A DNA stretch of 64,000 nt, taken from assembly GCF_900103345.1 (NCBI RefSeq), contig NZ_LT629702.1, forward strand, positions 2,976,001-3,040,000. The letters run 5' to 3'. The translations under genes and the position numbers were made by a program. The number at the start of each line of letters is the position of its first letter. The stretch's first letter is position 1. A model generated the notes under the pieces. The model saw only the letters and a program-made list of their open reading frames with translations, was not told the DNA's origin and made no database searches. Positions 16,052 through 26,817 of the stretch are shown here, piece after piece. The DNA comes from Pseudomonas azotoformans. Lineage in GTDB: Bacteria; Pseudomonadota; Gammaproteobacteria; Pseudomonadales; Pseudomonadaceae.

Positions 16052-19000
16052 TCAGGCTTCTACCTGGCTCCACTGCTTGCTCAGGCGCTTGTCGGAAATC
16101 GGCACTTTGGTCCCCAGTTGCTGGGCAAACAACGACACCCGGTATTCCTCCAGCCACCAGCGATACAGCTCCAACTGGAGGTCGCGCTTGCCTTCCTGGG
16201 CGTGTTTTTTCAGGCGGTTTTCGTACTGCGTCCACAGGCCGGCCAGCTCGCCGCTCCACACCCGATCCTTTTGCACTTGGCTCGGTAGTTTTTCCAGGCG
16301 CAACTCGATGGCCTTGAGGTAACGCGGCAGCTCCTTGAACCACTGGGCCGGGGTTTCCCGTACAAACCCGGGGTATACCAGGTTGCTCAGTTGCTGCTTG
16401 ATGTCGTTCAAGGCCACGGCCTGGGCCAGGTCGATCTTGCCTTTGAAGCGTTTTTGCAGGCCGTGCCAGAGTTTCAGCACCTCCAGGGTCAGGCGCGCCA
16501 GACGCTCGGCGTGCTCGGTCCAACTGCTGCGTTTGCGCTCGGCCAGGGCAGCCAGACCAGCGCCATCACGCGGCAGGCTGGCTTCGCCTTCGAGCACGCA
16601 GGTGTCGAGGCTGGCGAGCAGGATGTCTTCCACCAGCGCATCGATCCGGCCCAACTCGCGGTACATCAGGCCCAGTTCGGTCAGGCCTGGCAGTTTGCCG
16701 CGCAGGAATTTCGCCGGTTCTGCCAGTTGCTGCATCAGCAGGCGTTGCAAGGCGCGACGATGCTGGAACTCGGCCTCGGCCGCCGTGGAGAAACGCCCTT
16801 CCTTGACCGTGCCGTTTTCTTCCACCAGTGCCGGATACACCGTCATCGACAACCCGGCGATCTTCTGCTGCGTCTTCTCGGCTACCGCCGCGAACACCTT
16901 GGCCTCCACCGGCTGCTGGCTTTTTGCAGTTTGCGGCACGGCCAACGCGGCCTGGCTGGCCTCGGCAAAGCGCGCCGTCAGTTCGGCGAGATCCCGGCCT
17001 TCGCCGAGGAACTTGCCCTGGCCGTCGACCACTTCCAGGTTCATCTTCAGGTGGCTTTCCACCTGCTGCGCGGCCTCAGCCCAGGCTTCATCGCTGACCC
17101 GCGCCCCGGTCATGCGCAACAATTCGCGGCCCAGGGCCTGGGACAATGAGCCCTGGCCGAACTCGATGCGTTGCAGGGCCGCCTTGACGAAGTCCGGCAC
17201 CGGTACAAAATTCTTGCGCAGCGCCTTGGGCAGGTTGCGCACCAGGGCGATGCACTTGGCTTCGATCACCCCCGGCACCAGCCACTCCAGGCGCTCCGGG
17301 GGCAAGGCGGGCAACAGCGGCGCCGGCACGCGCAGGGTCACACCGTCACGCGGGTGGTTGGGTTCGAAGTGGTAACTCAAGGCCAGTTCCAGGTCACCCA
17401 ACTGCAGGGTGTCCGGGTAATGCGCAGCGGTGACTTCGCTGGCCTCGCGGGCCAGCACGTCTTCTTCGCGCATGATCAACAGTTGCGGGTCTTTCTGGCT
17501 GTTGACCTTGTACCAACTGTCGAAGGTCGCGGTCTGGTGGATCTCCGCCGGCAGGCGCGCATCGTAGAAGGCGAACAGGGTTTCCTCGTCCGCCAGGATG
17601 TCGCGCCGGCGCGCCTTGGCCTCCAACTCGTCGAGCTGTTCCAGCAGTTGCTGGTTGGCGGTGAGGCACTTGGCCCGCGACTGGATCTCGCCACGCACCA
17701 GGCCCTCGCGGATAAACAGCTCGCGGGACACCACAGGGTCAATCGGCCCGTAATGCACCGGCCTGCGCCCGACCACAATCAGCCCGAACAGGGTGATCTG
17801 CTCGAAGGCCACGACCTGGCCGCGCTTCTTCTCCCAGTGCGGCTCGAAGTGGTTTTTCTTGATCAGGTGCCCGGCCAGCGGTTCGATCCAGTCGGCGTCG
17901 ATCTTGGCGACCATGCGCGCATACAGCTTGGTGGTTTCCACCAGTTCGGCGGTCATCAACCATTGCGGGCGTTTCTTGCCGATGCCCGATGAGGGGTGAA
18001 TCCAGAAACGCCGCTGACGTGCACCGAGGTAATCGCCGTCCTCGGTTTTCTGACCGATCTGGCTGAGCAAACCGGACAACACCGCCTTGTGCAGTTTAGG
18101 AAAGTCCGCCGGCTCTTTATTGACGCTCAACTGCATGTCGCGGCAGATCAGGCTCAACTGGCGATGGGAATCACGCCATTCGCGCAGGCGCAGGTAGTTG
18201 AGGAAGTTCTTGCGGCACCAGTTACGCAGCGGGCTGGCAGTCAGCGCCTGGCGCTGCTCTTCAAAACCGCGCCACAAATTGACCAGGCCGGCGAAGTCCG
18301 AATCCGGGTCCTTCCACTGTGCGTGGGCCTGGTCGGCGGCCTGCTGACGCTCCGGCGGACGCTCGCGCGGGTCCTGGATCGACATGGCGCTGGCGACGAT
18401 CAGCACTTCCTGCAAGCTGCCCAACTTGGCGGCTTCGAGCAACATGCGGCCCATGCGCGGGTCCACCGGCAGGCGCGCCAGTTGGCGGCCCAGTGGCGTG
18501 AGCTGGCTGTTGCGGTCCACCGCCGACAGCTCTTGCAGCAGGTTGAAACCGTCGCTGATGGCCTTGCCGTCCGGCGGTTCGATAAACGGGAAGTCGGTGA
18601 TTTCGCCGAGACGCAAATGCAGCATTTGCAGGATCACGGCGGCGAGGTTGGTGCGCAGGATTTCCGGGTCGGTAAATTCCGGGCGGCCGATAAAATCTTC
18701 TTCGCTGTACAAACGAATGCAGATGCCCGGCTCGACCCGGCCGCAACGGCCTTTACGCTGGTTGGCGCTGGCCTGGGAAATCGCTTCGATCGGCAGGCGC
18801 TGCACCTTGGCGCGGTAGCTGTAGCGGCTGATGCGCGCGGTGCCACTGTCGATCACATAACGAATGCCCGGCACGGTCAGCGAGGTTTCCGCGACGTTGG
18901 TCGCCAGCACCACGCGCCGGCCCGGATGGGACTGGAAGATGCGCTGCTGCTCGGCCGGCGACAGGCGCGCGTACAGCGGCAGAATTTCGGTGTGCTTGAG

Positions 19001-19963
19001 CTGGGCCTTGCGCAGCATGTCGGCGGCGTCGCGAATCTCGCGCTCGCCCGGCAGGAACACCAGCACGTCGCCGGGGCTGCGCCGCTCGCTGCGCTCATAG
19101 GCGGCGATTTCATCGAGGGTGGCGAGGATCGCCTGGTCGACGGTGAGGTCGTCCTCGACGCGGTTACCCTCCTCGTCCTGCTCCAGGGTCAGTGGGCGGT
19201 ACCAGGTGTCCACCGGGAAGGTGCGGCCCGACACCTCGACAATCGGCGCATCGTCGAAATGCTTGGAGAAACGTTCCAGGTCGATGGTCGCCGAGGTGAT
19301 GATGACCTTGAGGTCCGGGCGACGTGGCAACAGGGTTTTCAGGTAGCCCAGCAGGAAGTCGATGTTCAGGCTGCGCTCGTGGGCTTCGTCGACGATGATG
19401 GTGTCGTAGCGTTCCAGGTAGCGGTCGTTCTGGGTTTCCGCCAGCAGGATGCCGTCGGTCATCAGCTTGATCAGGGTGTTGGAATCGCTCTGGTCTTCGA
19501 ACCGTACCTGATAGCCGACCAGCGCGCCGAGCGGTGTGGCCAACTCCTCGGCGACGCGGCTGGCCACGCTACGTGCGGCGATCCGGCGGGGCTGGGTGTG
19601 GCCGATCAGGCCGAACTGGCCACGACCGATTTCCAGGCAGATCTTCGGCAACTGGGTGGTCTTGCCCGAGCCGGTTTCGCCGGCAATGATCAGCACCTGA
19701 TGCTTGTTCAGCGCCTCTTTGATTTCATCGCGCTTGGCCGCGATCGGCAGGCTGTCGTCATAACGAATCACCGGCAGGCTGGCGCGCCGCGCCGTGACCT
19801 GGGCGCAGGACGCCTGCATGCGCGCCACCCACTGCGCCAGCTTCTCCTCGTCGGGCTTCTTGCGCAGCTCAAGCAGCTGGCGCCGCAAGCGGTGGCGGTC
19901 AGCGAGCATGGCGTGATCGAGGGTTTTGAGCAGTTGGTCGATAGTGGGCGCTTGGTCAGTCAT
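16052..19963 (-). CDS. hrpA: ATP-dependent RNA helicase HrpA
   Basis: A 1303-residue DEAH-box helicase, the usual HrpA length. Walker A is GETGSGKTTQLP (about 93), the DEAH motif is in IIVDEAHERSLN (about 190), then SATID, and motif VI is in QRKGRCGRVEPG (about 405). Winged-helix, ratchet and OB regions and the long C-terminal DUF3418 region follow. It is a cytosolic translation-rescue and mRNA-processing helicase acting on stalled ribosomes. This is unrelated to type III secretion despite the name. It starts 74 bases beyond the aceK stop on the same strand. Confidence 0.96.
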   Translation of the reverse strand: MTDQAPTIDQLLKTLDHAMLADRHRLRRQLLELRKKPDEEKLAQWVARMQASCAQVTARRASLPVIRYDDSLPIAAKRDEIKEALNKHQVLIIAGETGSGKTTQLPKICLEIGRGQFGLIGHTQPRRIAARSVASRVAEELATPLGALVGYQVRFEDQSDSNTLIKLMTDGILLAETQNDRYLERYDTIIVDEAHERSLNIDFLLGYLKTLLPRRPDLKVIITSATIDLERFSKHFDDAPIVEVSGRTFPVDTWYRPLTLEQDEEGNRVEDDLTVDQAILATLDEIAAYERSERRSPGDVLVFLPGEREIRDAADMLRKAQLKHTEILPLYARLSPAEQQRIFQSHPGRRVVLATNVAETSLTVPGIRYVIDSGTARISRYSYRAKVQRLPIEAISQASANQRKGRCGRVEPGICIRLYSEEDFIGRPEFTDPEILRTNLAAVILQMLHLRLGEITDFPFIEPPDGKAISDGFNLLQELSAVDRNSQLTPLGRQLARLPVDPRMGRMLLEAAKLGSLQEVLIVASAMSIQDPRERPPERQQAADQAHAQWKDPDSDFAGLVNLWRGFEEQRQALTASPLRNWCRKNFLNYLRLREWRDSHRQLSLICRDMQLSVNKEPADFPKLHKAVLSGLLSQIGQKTEDGDYLGARQRRFWIHPSSGIGKKRPQWLMTAELVETTKLYARMVAKIDADWIEPLAGHLIKKNHFEPHWEKKRGQVVAFEQITLFGLIVVGRRPVHYGPIDPVVSRELFIREGLVRGEIQSRAKCLTANQQLLEQLDELEAKARRRDILADEETLFAFYDARLPAEIHQTATFDSWYKVNSQKDPQLLIMREEDVLAREASEVTAAHYPDTLQLGDLELALSYHFEPNHPRDGVTLRVPAPLLPALPPERLEWLVPGVIEAKCIALVRNLPKALRKNFVPVPDFVKAALQRIEFGQGSLSQALGRELLRMTGARVSDEAWAEAAQQVESHLKMNLEVVDGQGKFLGEGRDLAELTARFAEASQAALAVPQTAKSQQPVEAKVFAAVAEKTQQKIAGLSMTVYPALVEENGTVKEGRFSTAAEAEFQHRRALQRLLMQQLAEPAKFLRGKLPGLTELGLMYRELGRIDALVEDILLASLDTCVLEGEASLPRDGAGLAALAERKRSSWTEHAERLARLTLEVLKLWHGLQKRFKGKIDLAQAVALNDIKQQLSNLVYPGFVRETPAQWFKELPRYLKAIELRLEKLPSQVQKDRVWSGELAGLWTQYENRLKKHAQEGKRDLQLELYRWWLEEYRVSLFAQQLGTKVPISDKRLSKQWSQVEA

Positions 19964-20036
19964 CAGGTACGCAAGGGTCGTCTATATATATGCAGGGGGC
20001 GGATTGTCGCAGAAAACCGCCCACAAGCGTGCCCCC

Positions 20037-21752
20037 TCATTCGTTATCGCGGTCTTTGCGCCGATACGGAAACACATCGATCACCTTGCCGGCGCGAATC
20101 GCCTCCTGCAGGCCTTTCCAGTAATCGGCGTTGTACAACTCGCCGTGCAGCTCGTCGAAGAGCTTGCGCTGGCCGGCATCGGCGAACAGGAACGGTGGGA
20201 ATTCTTCGGGGAAGACGTCCAACGGGCCGATGGAATACCAGGGCTCGGAGGCCATTTCATCCTCCGGGGTACGCGGCGCCGGGATGTGGCGGAAGTTGGC
20301 CTCGGTAAGGAAGCAGATTTCGTCGTAGTCGTAGAACACCACGCGGCCGTGGCGGGTGACACCGAAATTCTTCAGCAGCATATCGCCGGGAAAAATGTTC
20401 GCCGCCGCCAGTTGCTTGATCGCCAGGCCGTAATCTTCCAGGGCTTCGCGCACCTGGGCGGGGTTGGCGTTGTCGAGGTAGAGGTTGAGCGGGGTCATGC
20501 GCCGCTCCGTCCAGCAGTGGCGGATCAGTACCGTGTCGCCCTCCACTTCGACGGTGCCCGCCGCCACATCCAACAGCTCGGCCAGGCATTCGGGCTCGAA
20601 CTTGCTCAAGGGGAAACGGAAGTCGGCGAACTCCTGGGTGTCGGCCATGCGCCCGACCCGGTCGACGCTTTTGACCAGGCGGTACTTCTCGATCACCGTG
20701 GCGCGGTTGACGTTTTTCGACGGTGAAAAACGGTCCTTGATGATCTTGAACACGGTGTTGAAGCCCGGCAGCGTGAACACGCTCATGACCATGCCACGCA
20801 CGCCGGGGGCCATGATGAACTGATCGTCGGTGGTCGCCAGGTGGTTGATCAGCGCGCGATAAAACTCCGACTTGCCGTGCTTGTAAAAACCGATGGAGGT
20901 GTACAACTCGGCGATGTGCTTGCCCGGCAGGATGCGCTTGAGAAAGCCGATGAACTCCGCTGGCACCGGTACATCCACCATGAAGTAGGAGCGGGTGAAC
21001 GAGAAGATGATCGACACATCGGCTTCGTCGGTGATCAGCGCATCGATCTGGATGCCTTGCCCTTCGCGGTGCAGCAACGGGATAACCAGCGGCCATTGTT
21101 CGTCGCGGGTGTAGATGCGCCCGACGAGGTAGGCACCTTTATTGCGGTAGAGCACCGAGGAAAACAGCTCGACCTTGAGGTCCGGGTCCTTGCACACCCA
21201 GTCCGGCAGGTTTTCCCGCAGTTGGGTTTCGAGGCGATGAAGATCGCCTGCAAGGTCGGCGTAGGATTCGCTGAAGCGGTAGTCGGCAAAGATCTGCGCG
21301 AGCATTTCCGGGATGTGCCCAGCGGGTGTGTAGGTGCGCGTCTGCGCGGCCCGTGCCCGGCGCAGGCTGGGCCGGGTGGTGTGGATGAACATGCTGCCGT
21401 CGCTGATCAGGTCGTGGCTGAACAGCCCGCAGAAGATCGAGTTGTACCAGGTCTCGGAGAGTTCATCGTCGAAGCGCAGGTCGATCAGGCCGATGTAGGC
21501 GCTTTTGACCACAGGCCACGCATCGATGTCGAGCAGTGCGGCGTCATCGAAGTGCTTACGCAACCACTGGGTCACCTCAGTGACCTTTTCCTCATAGAGA
21601 TTGATCCGCGCCGCCGACGCCGCCTGGCCCTGTTGCCACTGGGCCTTTTCGAAACGCTCGCGGGCGCCATCGGTGATCTGGCGGAAATGCTCGCGGTAAT
21701 CGTCGAAGCCATCGAGGATCATTTGGGCAATGGCGAGGGCGAGTTGCGACAT
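20037..21752 (-). CDS. aceK: isocitrate dehydrogenase kinase/phosphatase
   Basis: A 571-residue bifunctional enzyme that phosphorylates and dephosphorylates isocitrate dehydrogenase, switching carbon between the TCA cycle and the glyoxylate bypass. The N-terminus [20 protein letters not shown] and the ATP-binding region [20 protein letters not shown] (about 314-333) are conserved AceK blocks; [15 protein letters not shown] (about 458-472) holds the metal-binding Asp residues. Length is normal. It stands apart from aceA/glcB, as is usual in Pseudomonas, and is followed by hrpA. Confidence 0.95.
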   Translation of the reverse strand: MSQLALAIAQMILDGFDDYREHFRQITDGARERFEKAQWQQGQAASAARINLYEEKVTEVTQWLRKHFDDAALLDIDAWPVVKSAYIGLIDLRFDDELSETWYNSIFCGLFSHDLISDGSMFIHTTRPSLRRARAAQTRTYTPAGHIPEMLAQIFADYRFSESYADLAGDLHRLETQLRENLPDWVCKDPDLKVELFSSVLYRNKGAYLVGRIYTRDEQWPLVIPLLHREGQGIQIDALITDEADVSIIFSFTRSYFMVDVPVPAEFIGFLKRILPGKHIAELYTSIGFYKHGKSEFYRALINHLATTDDQFIMAPGVRGMVMSVFTLPGFNTVFKIIKDRFSPSKNVNRATVIEKYRLVKSVDRVGRMADTQEFADFRFPLSKFEPECLAELLDVAAGTVEVEGDTVLIRHCWTERRMTPLNLYLDNANPAQVREALEDYGLAIKQLAAANIFPGDMLLKNFGVTRHGRVVFYDYDEICFLTEANFRHIPAPRTPEDEMASEPWYSIGPLDVFPEEFPPFLFADAGQRKLFDELHGELYNADYWKGLQEAIRAGKVIDVFPYRRKDRDNE

Positions 21753-22143
21753 GTGGGAAACCTCGAACGGGCATCTGGAAGCCCTGAGCTTAGCCAGTGT
21801 ACGAACGCAGGAGAAGGGTCATTTTTCGTGCAGTCTTGTACAACTCCGTTCATTTCGTACATTTGTTTTCAATTTTTTTAATTCGACCAATCGGTCAATA
21901 AACGCACTAAAAAGTCGCCCGGTGTTTTCCCCATACGCCCACAACGACGCGGCCTTGCCGCTTAGAGCAGGAAACACGCGTACTCACCCGGTGACTCTGC
22001 CCTCTACAAACCTTTGGATCCAACTAAGGGAAACCCTGATTACCACCTTGATGGCACTTTGATATATAGCGCGCCCTCTCCCACCCTAACAAGGTCCGAA
22101 GACCGATCCGGGAACAGGTTCTAATCGCCCAAGGAGCATAGAG
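21753..22143. other. 391-base intergenic region between aceK and the chemoreceptor
   Basis: A divergent promoter region without a credible ORF. It contains an AT-rich stretch (21850-21900) with GACC-AATC-GGTC, a weak dyad of TetR-operator size, and a TATATA near 22063 without a well-spaced -35. No FliA-type sequence was found here, in contrast to the aer gene. AAGGAG precedes the chemoreceptor ATG. Confidence 0.4.
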
Positions 22144-23769
22144 ATGTCATTGAGGAACATGAGGATCGGTCTGCGTGCCAGTCTGAGTTTTGGGGTTTTG
22201 GCCAGCTTGCTGGTGATTGTGGGCCTGTTCGGCCTGGGCCAGATGGCCAAGTTGCGACAAAGCGCACTGGTCATCGAGCAATCGTGGATGCCGAGCATCG
22301 AGAACATCCACGACAGCGCGGCCTTTGTCGCCAGCATCCGCCTGGAGGCCTTGCGCCTGGCGACCACCGACGAATCGCGGATCCGCGACAACAGCAAAGC
22401 CCTGATCACCCGCCAGCGCAGCGAGCTGCAAACCCTGCTCGACCATCACAAAAGCCTGCTCAGCAGCGACGAAGAGCGTCAGATGCTCAAACAGCTCGAA
22501 GGTAACGTGAACACTTACCTGACCCTCGTCGAACAGATCGTCACCCTGGTGGACAAGGATCAGCAGCAAGACGCCATTGACCTGCTCAACACCCGCGTCG
22601 CTCCGCAGGGCGTGATCCTCAACAAGAGCCTGGAGGACCTGATCGTGTTCAACCAGAACGGCGTGGAAACCGCAGTGGATTCAGCCGCGCAGACCTATTC
22701 CAGTGCCCAGTGGATCGTCGGCCTGATCATCGTATCCGCCTTGATCGCCACCTTGTTGCTCGCCTGGCTACTGACCCGCAGCATCACCGCCCCGCTCGGC
22801 CAGGCGCTGAGCGTGGCCCGCACCATTGCCGGCGGCGACCTGAGCCAGCCGATTGCCGTCAGCGGCAAGGACGAACCGGCTCAATTGCTCAACGCCCTGG
22901 CCACCATGCAGGCGCAATTGCAAGGCACCATTCGGGGCATCAGCGAATCGGCGCAACAACTGGCCTCCGCCGCCGAAGAGATGAGCTCGGTGATGGAACA
23001 AAGCACCCGTGGCCTGCAGGCGCAGAACGACGAGATCGAACAGGCCGCCACCGCCGTCACCGAAATGAGCGCGGCCGTGGACGAAGTGGCCGGCAATGCC
23101 GTGTCCAGCGCCGAGGCGTCCCAGGCCTCCGACGAGGACAGCAAGCACGGCCACTACCAGATCAGCGAAACCATCAGCTCGATCCAGAACCTGGTCGACG
23201 AAGTGCTCGGCGCCTCGAACAAGGCCGAAGGGCTGGCCGTGCAGGCCCAGGACATCAGCAAGGTGCTGGAAGTGATCCGCGGCATCGCCGGGCAAACCAA
23301 CCTGCTGGCGCTCAACGCCGCTATCGAGGCGGCTCGCGCGGGCGAGGCCGGGCGCGGTTTTGCGGTGGTGGCCGATGAAGTGCGCTCCCTGGCGCAACGC
23401 ACCCAGGACTCCACCGAAGAAATCGAACAGATGATCACCGGCATCCAGCGCGGCACCCAAGACACCGTCGATGCGCTGAACAGCAGCGCCGAGCACGCCG
23501 GCCAGACGCTGCAACGAGCCAACAGCGCCGGCAGCGCCCTGGAAAAAATCACCGCGGCCATCTCGCAGATCAGCCAGCGCAACCTGGTAATCGCCAGCGC
23601 CGCCGAGCAGCAGGCGCTGGTGGCACGTGACGTGGACCGCAGCCTGGTGAACATCCGCGACCTGTCCACCCAGACCGCCGCCGGTGCCACCCAGACCTCG
23701 GCCGCCAGCCAGGAACTGTCGCGCCTGGCGGTGGACCTGAATGGGCTGGTGACGCGGTTTGTCCTGTAA
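22144..23769 (+). CDS. methyl-accepting chemotaxis protein
   Basis: A 541-residue transmembrane chemoreceptor. TM1 is at about residues 12-32; a periplasmic four-helix-bundle-sized sensor spans 33-190; TM2 is at about 190-212. HAMP follows ([27 protein letters not shown]), then the signalling domain with the CheA/CheW-contacting hairpin [19 protein letters not shown]. It senses a small ligand and controls CheA; the ligand cannot be read. No C-terminal CheR-docking pentapeptide is present. The hinge segment before the signalling tip ([11 protein letters not shown]) differs from common Pseudomonas receptors. Confidence 0.93.
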   Translation: MSLRNMRIGLRASLSFGVLASLLVIVGLFGLGQMAKLRQSALVIEQSWMPSIENIHDSAAFVASIRLEALRLATTDESRIRDNSKALITRQRSELQTLLDHHKSLLSSDEERQMLKQLEGNVNTYLTLVEQIVTLVDKDQQQDAIDLLNTRVAPQGVILNKSLEDLIVFNQNGVETAVDSAAQTYSSAQWIVGLIIVSALIATLLLAWLLTRSITAPLGQALSVARTIAGGDLSQPIAVSGKDEPAQLLNALATMQAQLQGTIRGISESAQQLASAAEEMSSVMEQSTRGLQAQNDEIEQAATAVTEMSAAVDEVAGNAVSSAEASQASDEDSKHGHYQISETISSIQNLVDEVLGASNKAEGLAVQAQDISKVLEVIRGIAGQTNLLALNAAIEAARAGEAGRGFAVVADEVRSLAQRTQDSTEEIEQMITGIQRGTQDTVDALNSSAEHAGQTLQRANSAGSALEKITAAISQISQRNLVIASAAEQQALVARDVDRSLVNIRDLSTQTAAGATQTSAASQELSRLAVDLNGLVTRFVL

Positions 23770-23822
23770 TCGATAGAAATGTCGTGTAACACTCGCCGCC
23801 TTATTGAGGGTAGGAGTGTTCC

Positions 23823-24710
23823 GTGAGACCTGTCGACACCTTGTACTTGCTGGGACTCGCCGCCATCTGGGGCGCGAGTTTCCTGTTCATGCGCATCATC
23901 GCGCCCGAGATCGGCACCGTGCCGACGGCATTTTTCCGCGTGTCGATTGCCGCCGCCGGGTTGCTGGTGATCCTGGCGGTGATGCGGGTGAGCTGGGATT
24001 TCCAGGGCAAGTTCAAGACCGTGTTACTGCTCGGCGTGATCAACTCCGGGATCCCGGCGACCATGTATTCAGTGGCCGCCCAGGTGCTGCCGGCGGGTTA
24101 CTCGGCGATCTTCAACGCCACCACGCCGTTGATGGGTGTGCTGATCGGCGGGCTGTTTTTCAGCGAACGGCTGACCCCGTCGAAAGTCGCCGGGGTCTGC
24201 CTGGGGCTGCTGGGCGTGGGTGTACTGACCCGCGCAGGGCCGGTGGCGTTTGATCTGGAATTGTTGATGGGGGCGCTGGCGTGTTTGCTGGCGACCACCT
24301 GTTACGGCTTTGCCGGGTTCCTGGCAAGGCGCTGGCTGGATCAGCGCGGTGGCTTGGACAGTCGCCTATCGGCGCTGGGCAGCATGCTTGGTGCGACGTT
24401 ATTTCTGTTGCCGTTCTTTGCATACAGCGCGATCAGTCAGCCGCCCGCAAGTTGGGGTGGATGGCAGGTGTGGGGGTCGTTGCTGGGGTTAGGGCTGGTG
24501 TGTACGGCGTTTGCCTACATTCTTTACTTCCGGTTGCTGACGTCCATTGGGCCGGTGAAGTCGATGACGGTGACCTTCATGATTCCGCCGTTTGGTGTGC
24601 TGTGGGGGGCATTACTGCTGGATGAGCCGCTGTCCATGGCGCATCTGTATGGTGGGGTGTTGATCGCTGGAGCGTTGTGGCTGGTATTGCGCCCGAAAAA
24701 AAACCTGTAG
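23823..24710 (+). CDS. EamA/DMT-family transporter (GTG start)
   Basis: A 295-residue ten-helix inner-membrane transporter with two EamA repeats (LAAIWGASFLFMRII at the start; the second begins near GSLLGLGLVCTAFAYILY). The GTG start has AGGAG six bases upstream. It is convergent with another EamA gene; the two share only the general fold and may have different substrates. Its stop codon (TAG, 24708-24710) lies inside a REP hairpin. Confidence 0.87.
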   Translation: MRPVDTLYLLGLAAIWGASFLFMRIIAPEIGTVPTAFFRVSIAAAGLLVILAVMRVSWDFQGKFKTVLLLGVINSGIPATMYSVAAQVLPAGYSAIFNATTPLMGVLIGGLFFSERLTPSKVAGVCLGLLGVGVLTRAGPVAFDLELLMGALACLLATTCYGFAGFLARRWLDQRGGLDSRLSALGSMLGATLFLLPFFAYSAISQPPASWGGWQVWGSLLGLGLVCTAFAYILYFRLLTSIGPVKSMTVTFMIPPFGVLWGALLLDEPLSMAHLYGGVLIAGALWLVLRPKKNL

Positions 24711-24734
24711 GCGTGAGCTTGCTCGCGCCTACAG
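24705..24734. repeat. single REP hairpin overlapping a stop codon
   Basis: CTGTAGGCGTGAGCTTGCTCGCGCCTACAG forms a 10-bp-plus hairpin. It includes the stop codon of the EamA gene at 23823 and probably serves as shared terminator for the two convergent transporter genes. Confidence 0.8.
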
Positions 24735-24747
24735 GGAGGTTGGGCCT

Positions 24748-25608
24748 TTAGCGTCTGCGGAAGACAAACACTAATCCGATGATAATCAACCCCATCCCAA
24801 CCAGACTCAACAGAGCAAGCCTGTTGCCAAAGATCAGGTAGTCCATCACCGCCGTCACCGCTGGCACCAGATAGAACAGGCTGGTGACATTCACCAGGTT
24901 GCCCCGGGCGATCAGGCGGTACAGCAACAGCGTGGCCAGCAACGACACGACCAGCCCCATCCACAGCACAGGCAGGTAAAAACTGCTGCTGTGCTCAAAG
25001 TTGAATGGCTGGAACGGCACGAATGCAGAACACAGCAGCAACCCCGCCAGGTACTGCACCGGCAGCGTGCCCAGGGGGTTGTCGGTGATGCGTTTCTGCA
25101 TGATCGAACCAAAGGTCATGCTGGCCAGGGCCAGCAGCCCGAACAGCATGCCCGCCAGGGACATGCCGGACAAACCAATGCCCTGATACACCACCATGAT
25201 CAGCCCCGCCAACCCGAGGCCCAGGCCGAACACACGGCTGAATGAGCGCTGGCGCTCCATCAGCACCACGGTGAGGATCGGCTGTACGCCCATGATGGTT
25301 GCCATCACGCCGGGGGTGACGTTGAGGTCCAGGGCCAACAGATAGAAAATCTGGTAGGCGCCCAACAACACCAACCCCGTCGCCGCGGCATACAACAGCG
25401 GCTTGCCGGGGCGCGGCAGTTTCAACTTGAGGATCGGTATCAGCACCACCAGGCCCACGAGGGCAATGGCAAAACGGATCAGCAGAAACGCAAAGGGTGA
25501 CGCGTGGGCCAGGCCCCATTTGGAGAAGATCGCCCCGCTGCTCCACAGCAGGACAAACAGGCTCGTCGAGGCCGCCGCGGCCACGGATTGTTTCGAAAGA
25601 ACAGACAT
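24748..25608 (-). CDS. EamA/DMT-family transporter
   Basis: A 286-residue, ten-helix inner-membrane transporter of the EamA group (LFVLLWSSGAIFSKWGLAHASPFAFLLIRF begins repeat 1). It is of the amino-acid/metabolite exporter type. The ATG at 25608 is set by AGGTGG at 5 bases; a GTG three codons upstream is less likely. The 400-base leader contains a hairpin flanked by A6 and T6 just before the ribosome binding site, so expression may be attenuated. Convergent with the EamA gene at 23823. Confidence 0.87.
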   Translation of the reverse strand: MSVLSKQSVAAAASTSLFVLLWSSGAIFSKWGLAHASPFAFLLIRFAIALVGLVVLIPILKLKLPRPGKPLLYAAATGLVLLGAYQIFYLLALDLNVTPGVMATIMGVQPILTVVLMERQRSFSRVFGLGLGLAGLIMVVYQGIGLSGMSLAGMLFGLLALASMTFGSIMQKRITDNPLGTLPVQYLAGLLLCSAFVPFQPFNFEHSSSFYLPVLWMGLVVSLLATLLLYRLIARGNLVNVTSLFYLVPAVTAVMDYLIFGNRLALLSLVGMGLIIIGLVFVFRRR

Positions 25609-25629
25609 GGTTACCACCTGTAATCAGGC

Positions 25630-25722
25630 AAAAAAGCCGACTCAGCAGACGCTGAAGTTCAAGGTTTTTTCAGGCGGGCAGACGGGAACAGCAATCAGCT
25701 GATCAGCCCAAAATACCAACAC
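25630..25722 (-). promoter_or_regulatory. candidate attenuator in the leader of the EamA gene
   Basis: On the minus strand, 25670-25630 reads AAAAAACC...TCAGC-GTCT-GCTGA...GG-C-TTTTTT: nested stems ending in a T-run 22 bases before the ATG. This is a terminator-like structure with no upstream gene to terminate. A short frame (GTG at 25722, stop at 25642, 26 codons) runs into the hairpin but lacks a clear ribosome binding site. The rest of the 25609-26014 gap holds no gene. Confidence 0.35.
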
Positions 25723-26014
25723 CCGGCGGTGATACGACTGCGTACACCGGCGTACTGCTGACAGGTGGGGGGTAGTGACTGATCTGCGCAGGCTGCTTGT
25801 CCCCGCACGGCACGACCGCAGCGTTGACCGCTGAATCGACTACCGCTGTGCGCTGGAGAGCTGGCATGGACTGATCTTGTGTGAGGGGATGAAGAGGCTG
25901 GGACTATACCCAGCCGGAGTTACGTTTTGCAATCGCCTTGAATGGAGTAGTTTTCATGCAGGACCTGCCGGACGGCTCGCTATAATGCCGCCCAGCTTTT
26001 TCCAAGGACTCCCC

Positions 26015-26806
26015 ATGATCGCATTGCCCTGGCTGTATCTCGCGCTTCTTTCCATCGGCTATCTGCTGGCGTTGATGTACGGGCAACTGGGGGTGCTGGC
26101 AGCCGTGTCCGTCGCCCTGCTGCTGATCGCCGGCTACGCGGTACGCCAGCAACGCACGCCTTGGGCGCGCTACCTGGGCCACGGGCTTTTTGTGGTGCTG
26201 GCCTTGAGCCTGGCGATGCACTGGTTGCCGGGTTTCTACAACGGGCGCGGCATTGCCTCGCAGCGTTTCACCGAGGACGCCGTCCCCTTCTCGATGTACC
26301 TGAACCAGGACAAACCGCTGATCGGCTTCTGGCTGTTGCTGGCCTGCCCGTGGATTGTGGCGCGGCGCTCGTTGCGCTTGTCGATCTGCGTGGCCGCCCT
26401 GGCGTTGACCCTCACCGCCATCGCTGCCCTCGGCGGAGCGGCCTTGCTGGGCGTGATCAGTTGGGCACCGAAATGGCCGGAACAAGCCTGGCTCTGGGTA
26501 CTGAATAACCTGCTGTTGGTGACCCTGGTGGAAGAAGCCCTGTTCCGGGGTTACGTACAGGGCGGTTTGAGCCGACGTTTCAAACACCTGCCTTACGGTG
26601 AGAACCTGGCGCTGCTGCTGGCCTCGCTGCTGTTCGGCCTGGTGCACATCGGCGCAGGCTGGCATTGGGTATTGCTGGCGAGCATCGCCGGGGTGGGTTA
26701 TGGCCTGGCCTATCGGTTTGGCGGTCTGGGCGCGGCGATAGCCACGCACTTTGGCTTGAATCTGCTTCACTTCGGGTTGTTTACCTACCCGATGCTGGCC
26801 GGTTGA
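26015..26806 (+). CDS. CPBP-family intramembrane glutamic endopeptidase
   Basis: A 263-residue membrane protein with about eight hydrophobic helices. The C-terminal Abi/CPBP domain has all three motifs: EEALFRGYVQG (Glu pair, about residues 173-182), FGLVHIGAGWHW (His about 211) and HFGLNLLHFG (His about 247). Such proteases resemble Rce1 and act on membrane-embedded substrates; roles in bacteriocin immunity are known in other phyla but not shown here. AAGGA precedes the ATG at 26015. A perfect TATAAT at 25981-25986 may be the -10, without a good -35. Confidence 0.88.
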   Translation: MIALPWLYLALLSIGYLLALMYGQLGVLAAVSVALLLIAGYAVRQQRTPWARYLGHGLFVVLALSLAMHWLPGFYNGRGIASQRFTEDAVPFSMYLNQDKPLIGFWLLLACPWIVARRSLRLSICVAALALTLTAIAALGGAALLGVISWAPKWPEQAWLWVLNNLLLVTLVEEALFRGYVQGGLSRRFKHLPYGENLALLLASLLFGLVHIGAGWHWVLLASIAGVGYGLAYRFGGLGAAIATHFGLNLLHFGLFTYPMLAG

Positions 26807-26817
26807 TCCCCGTCCCA

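Noticed and set aside
16052..19963. HrpA read as a type III pilus protein because of the hrp boxes elsewhere
   Set aside because: The protein is the DEAH-box RNA helicase HrpA (Walker A, DEAH, QRKGRCGR); the shared name is a coincidence.
17996..20308. 770-codon plus-strand ORF opposite hrpA
   Set aside because: Long antisense frame caused by GC-rich codon bias; no recognisable motif, and hrpA is complete on the other strand.
22144..22160. FliA promoter for the first chemoreceptor gene
   Set aside because: Upstream GACCGATC lacks a TAAA at 15-base spacing; only the aer gene at 27012 has a convincing site.
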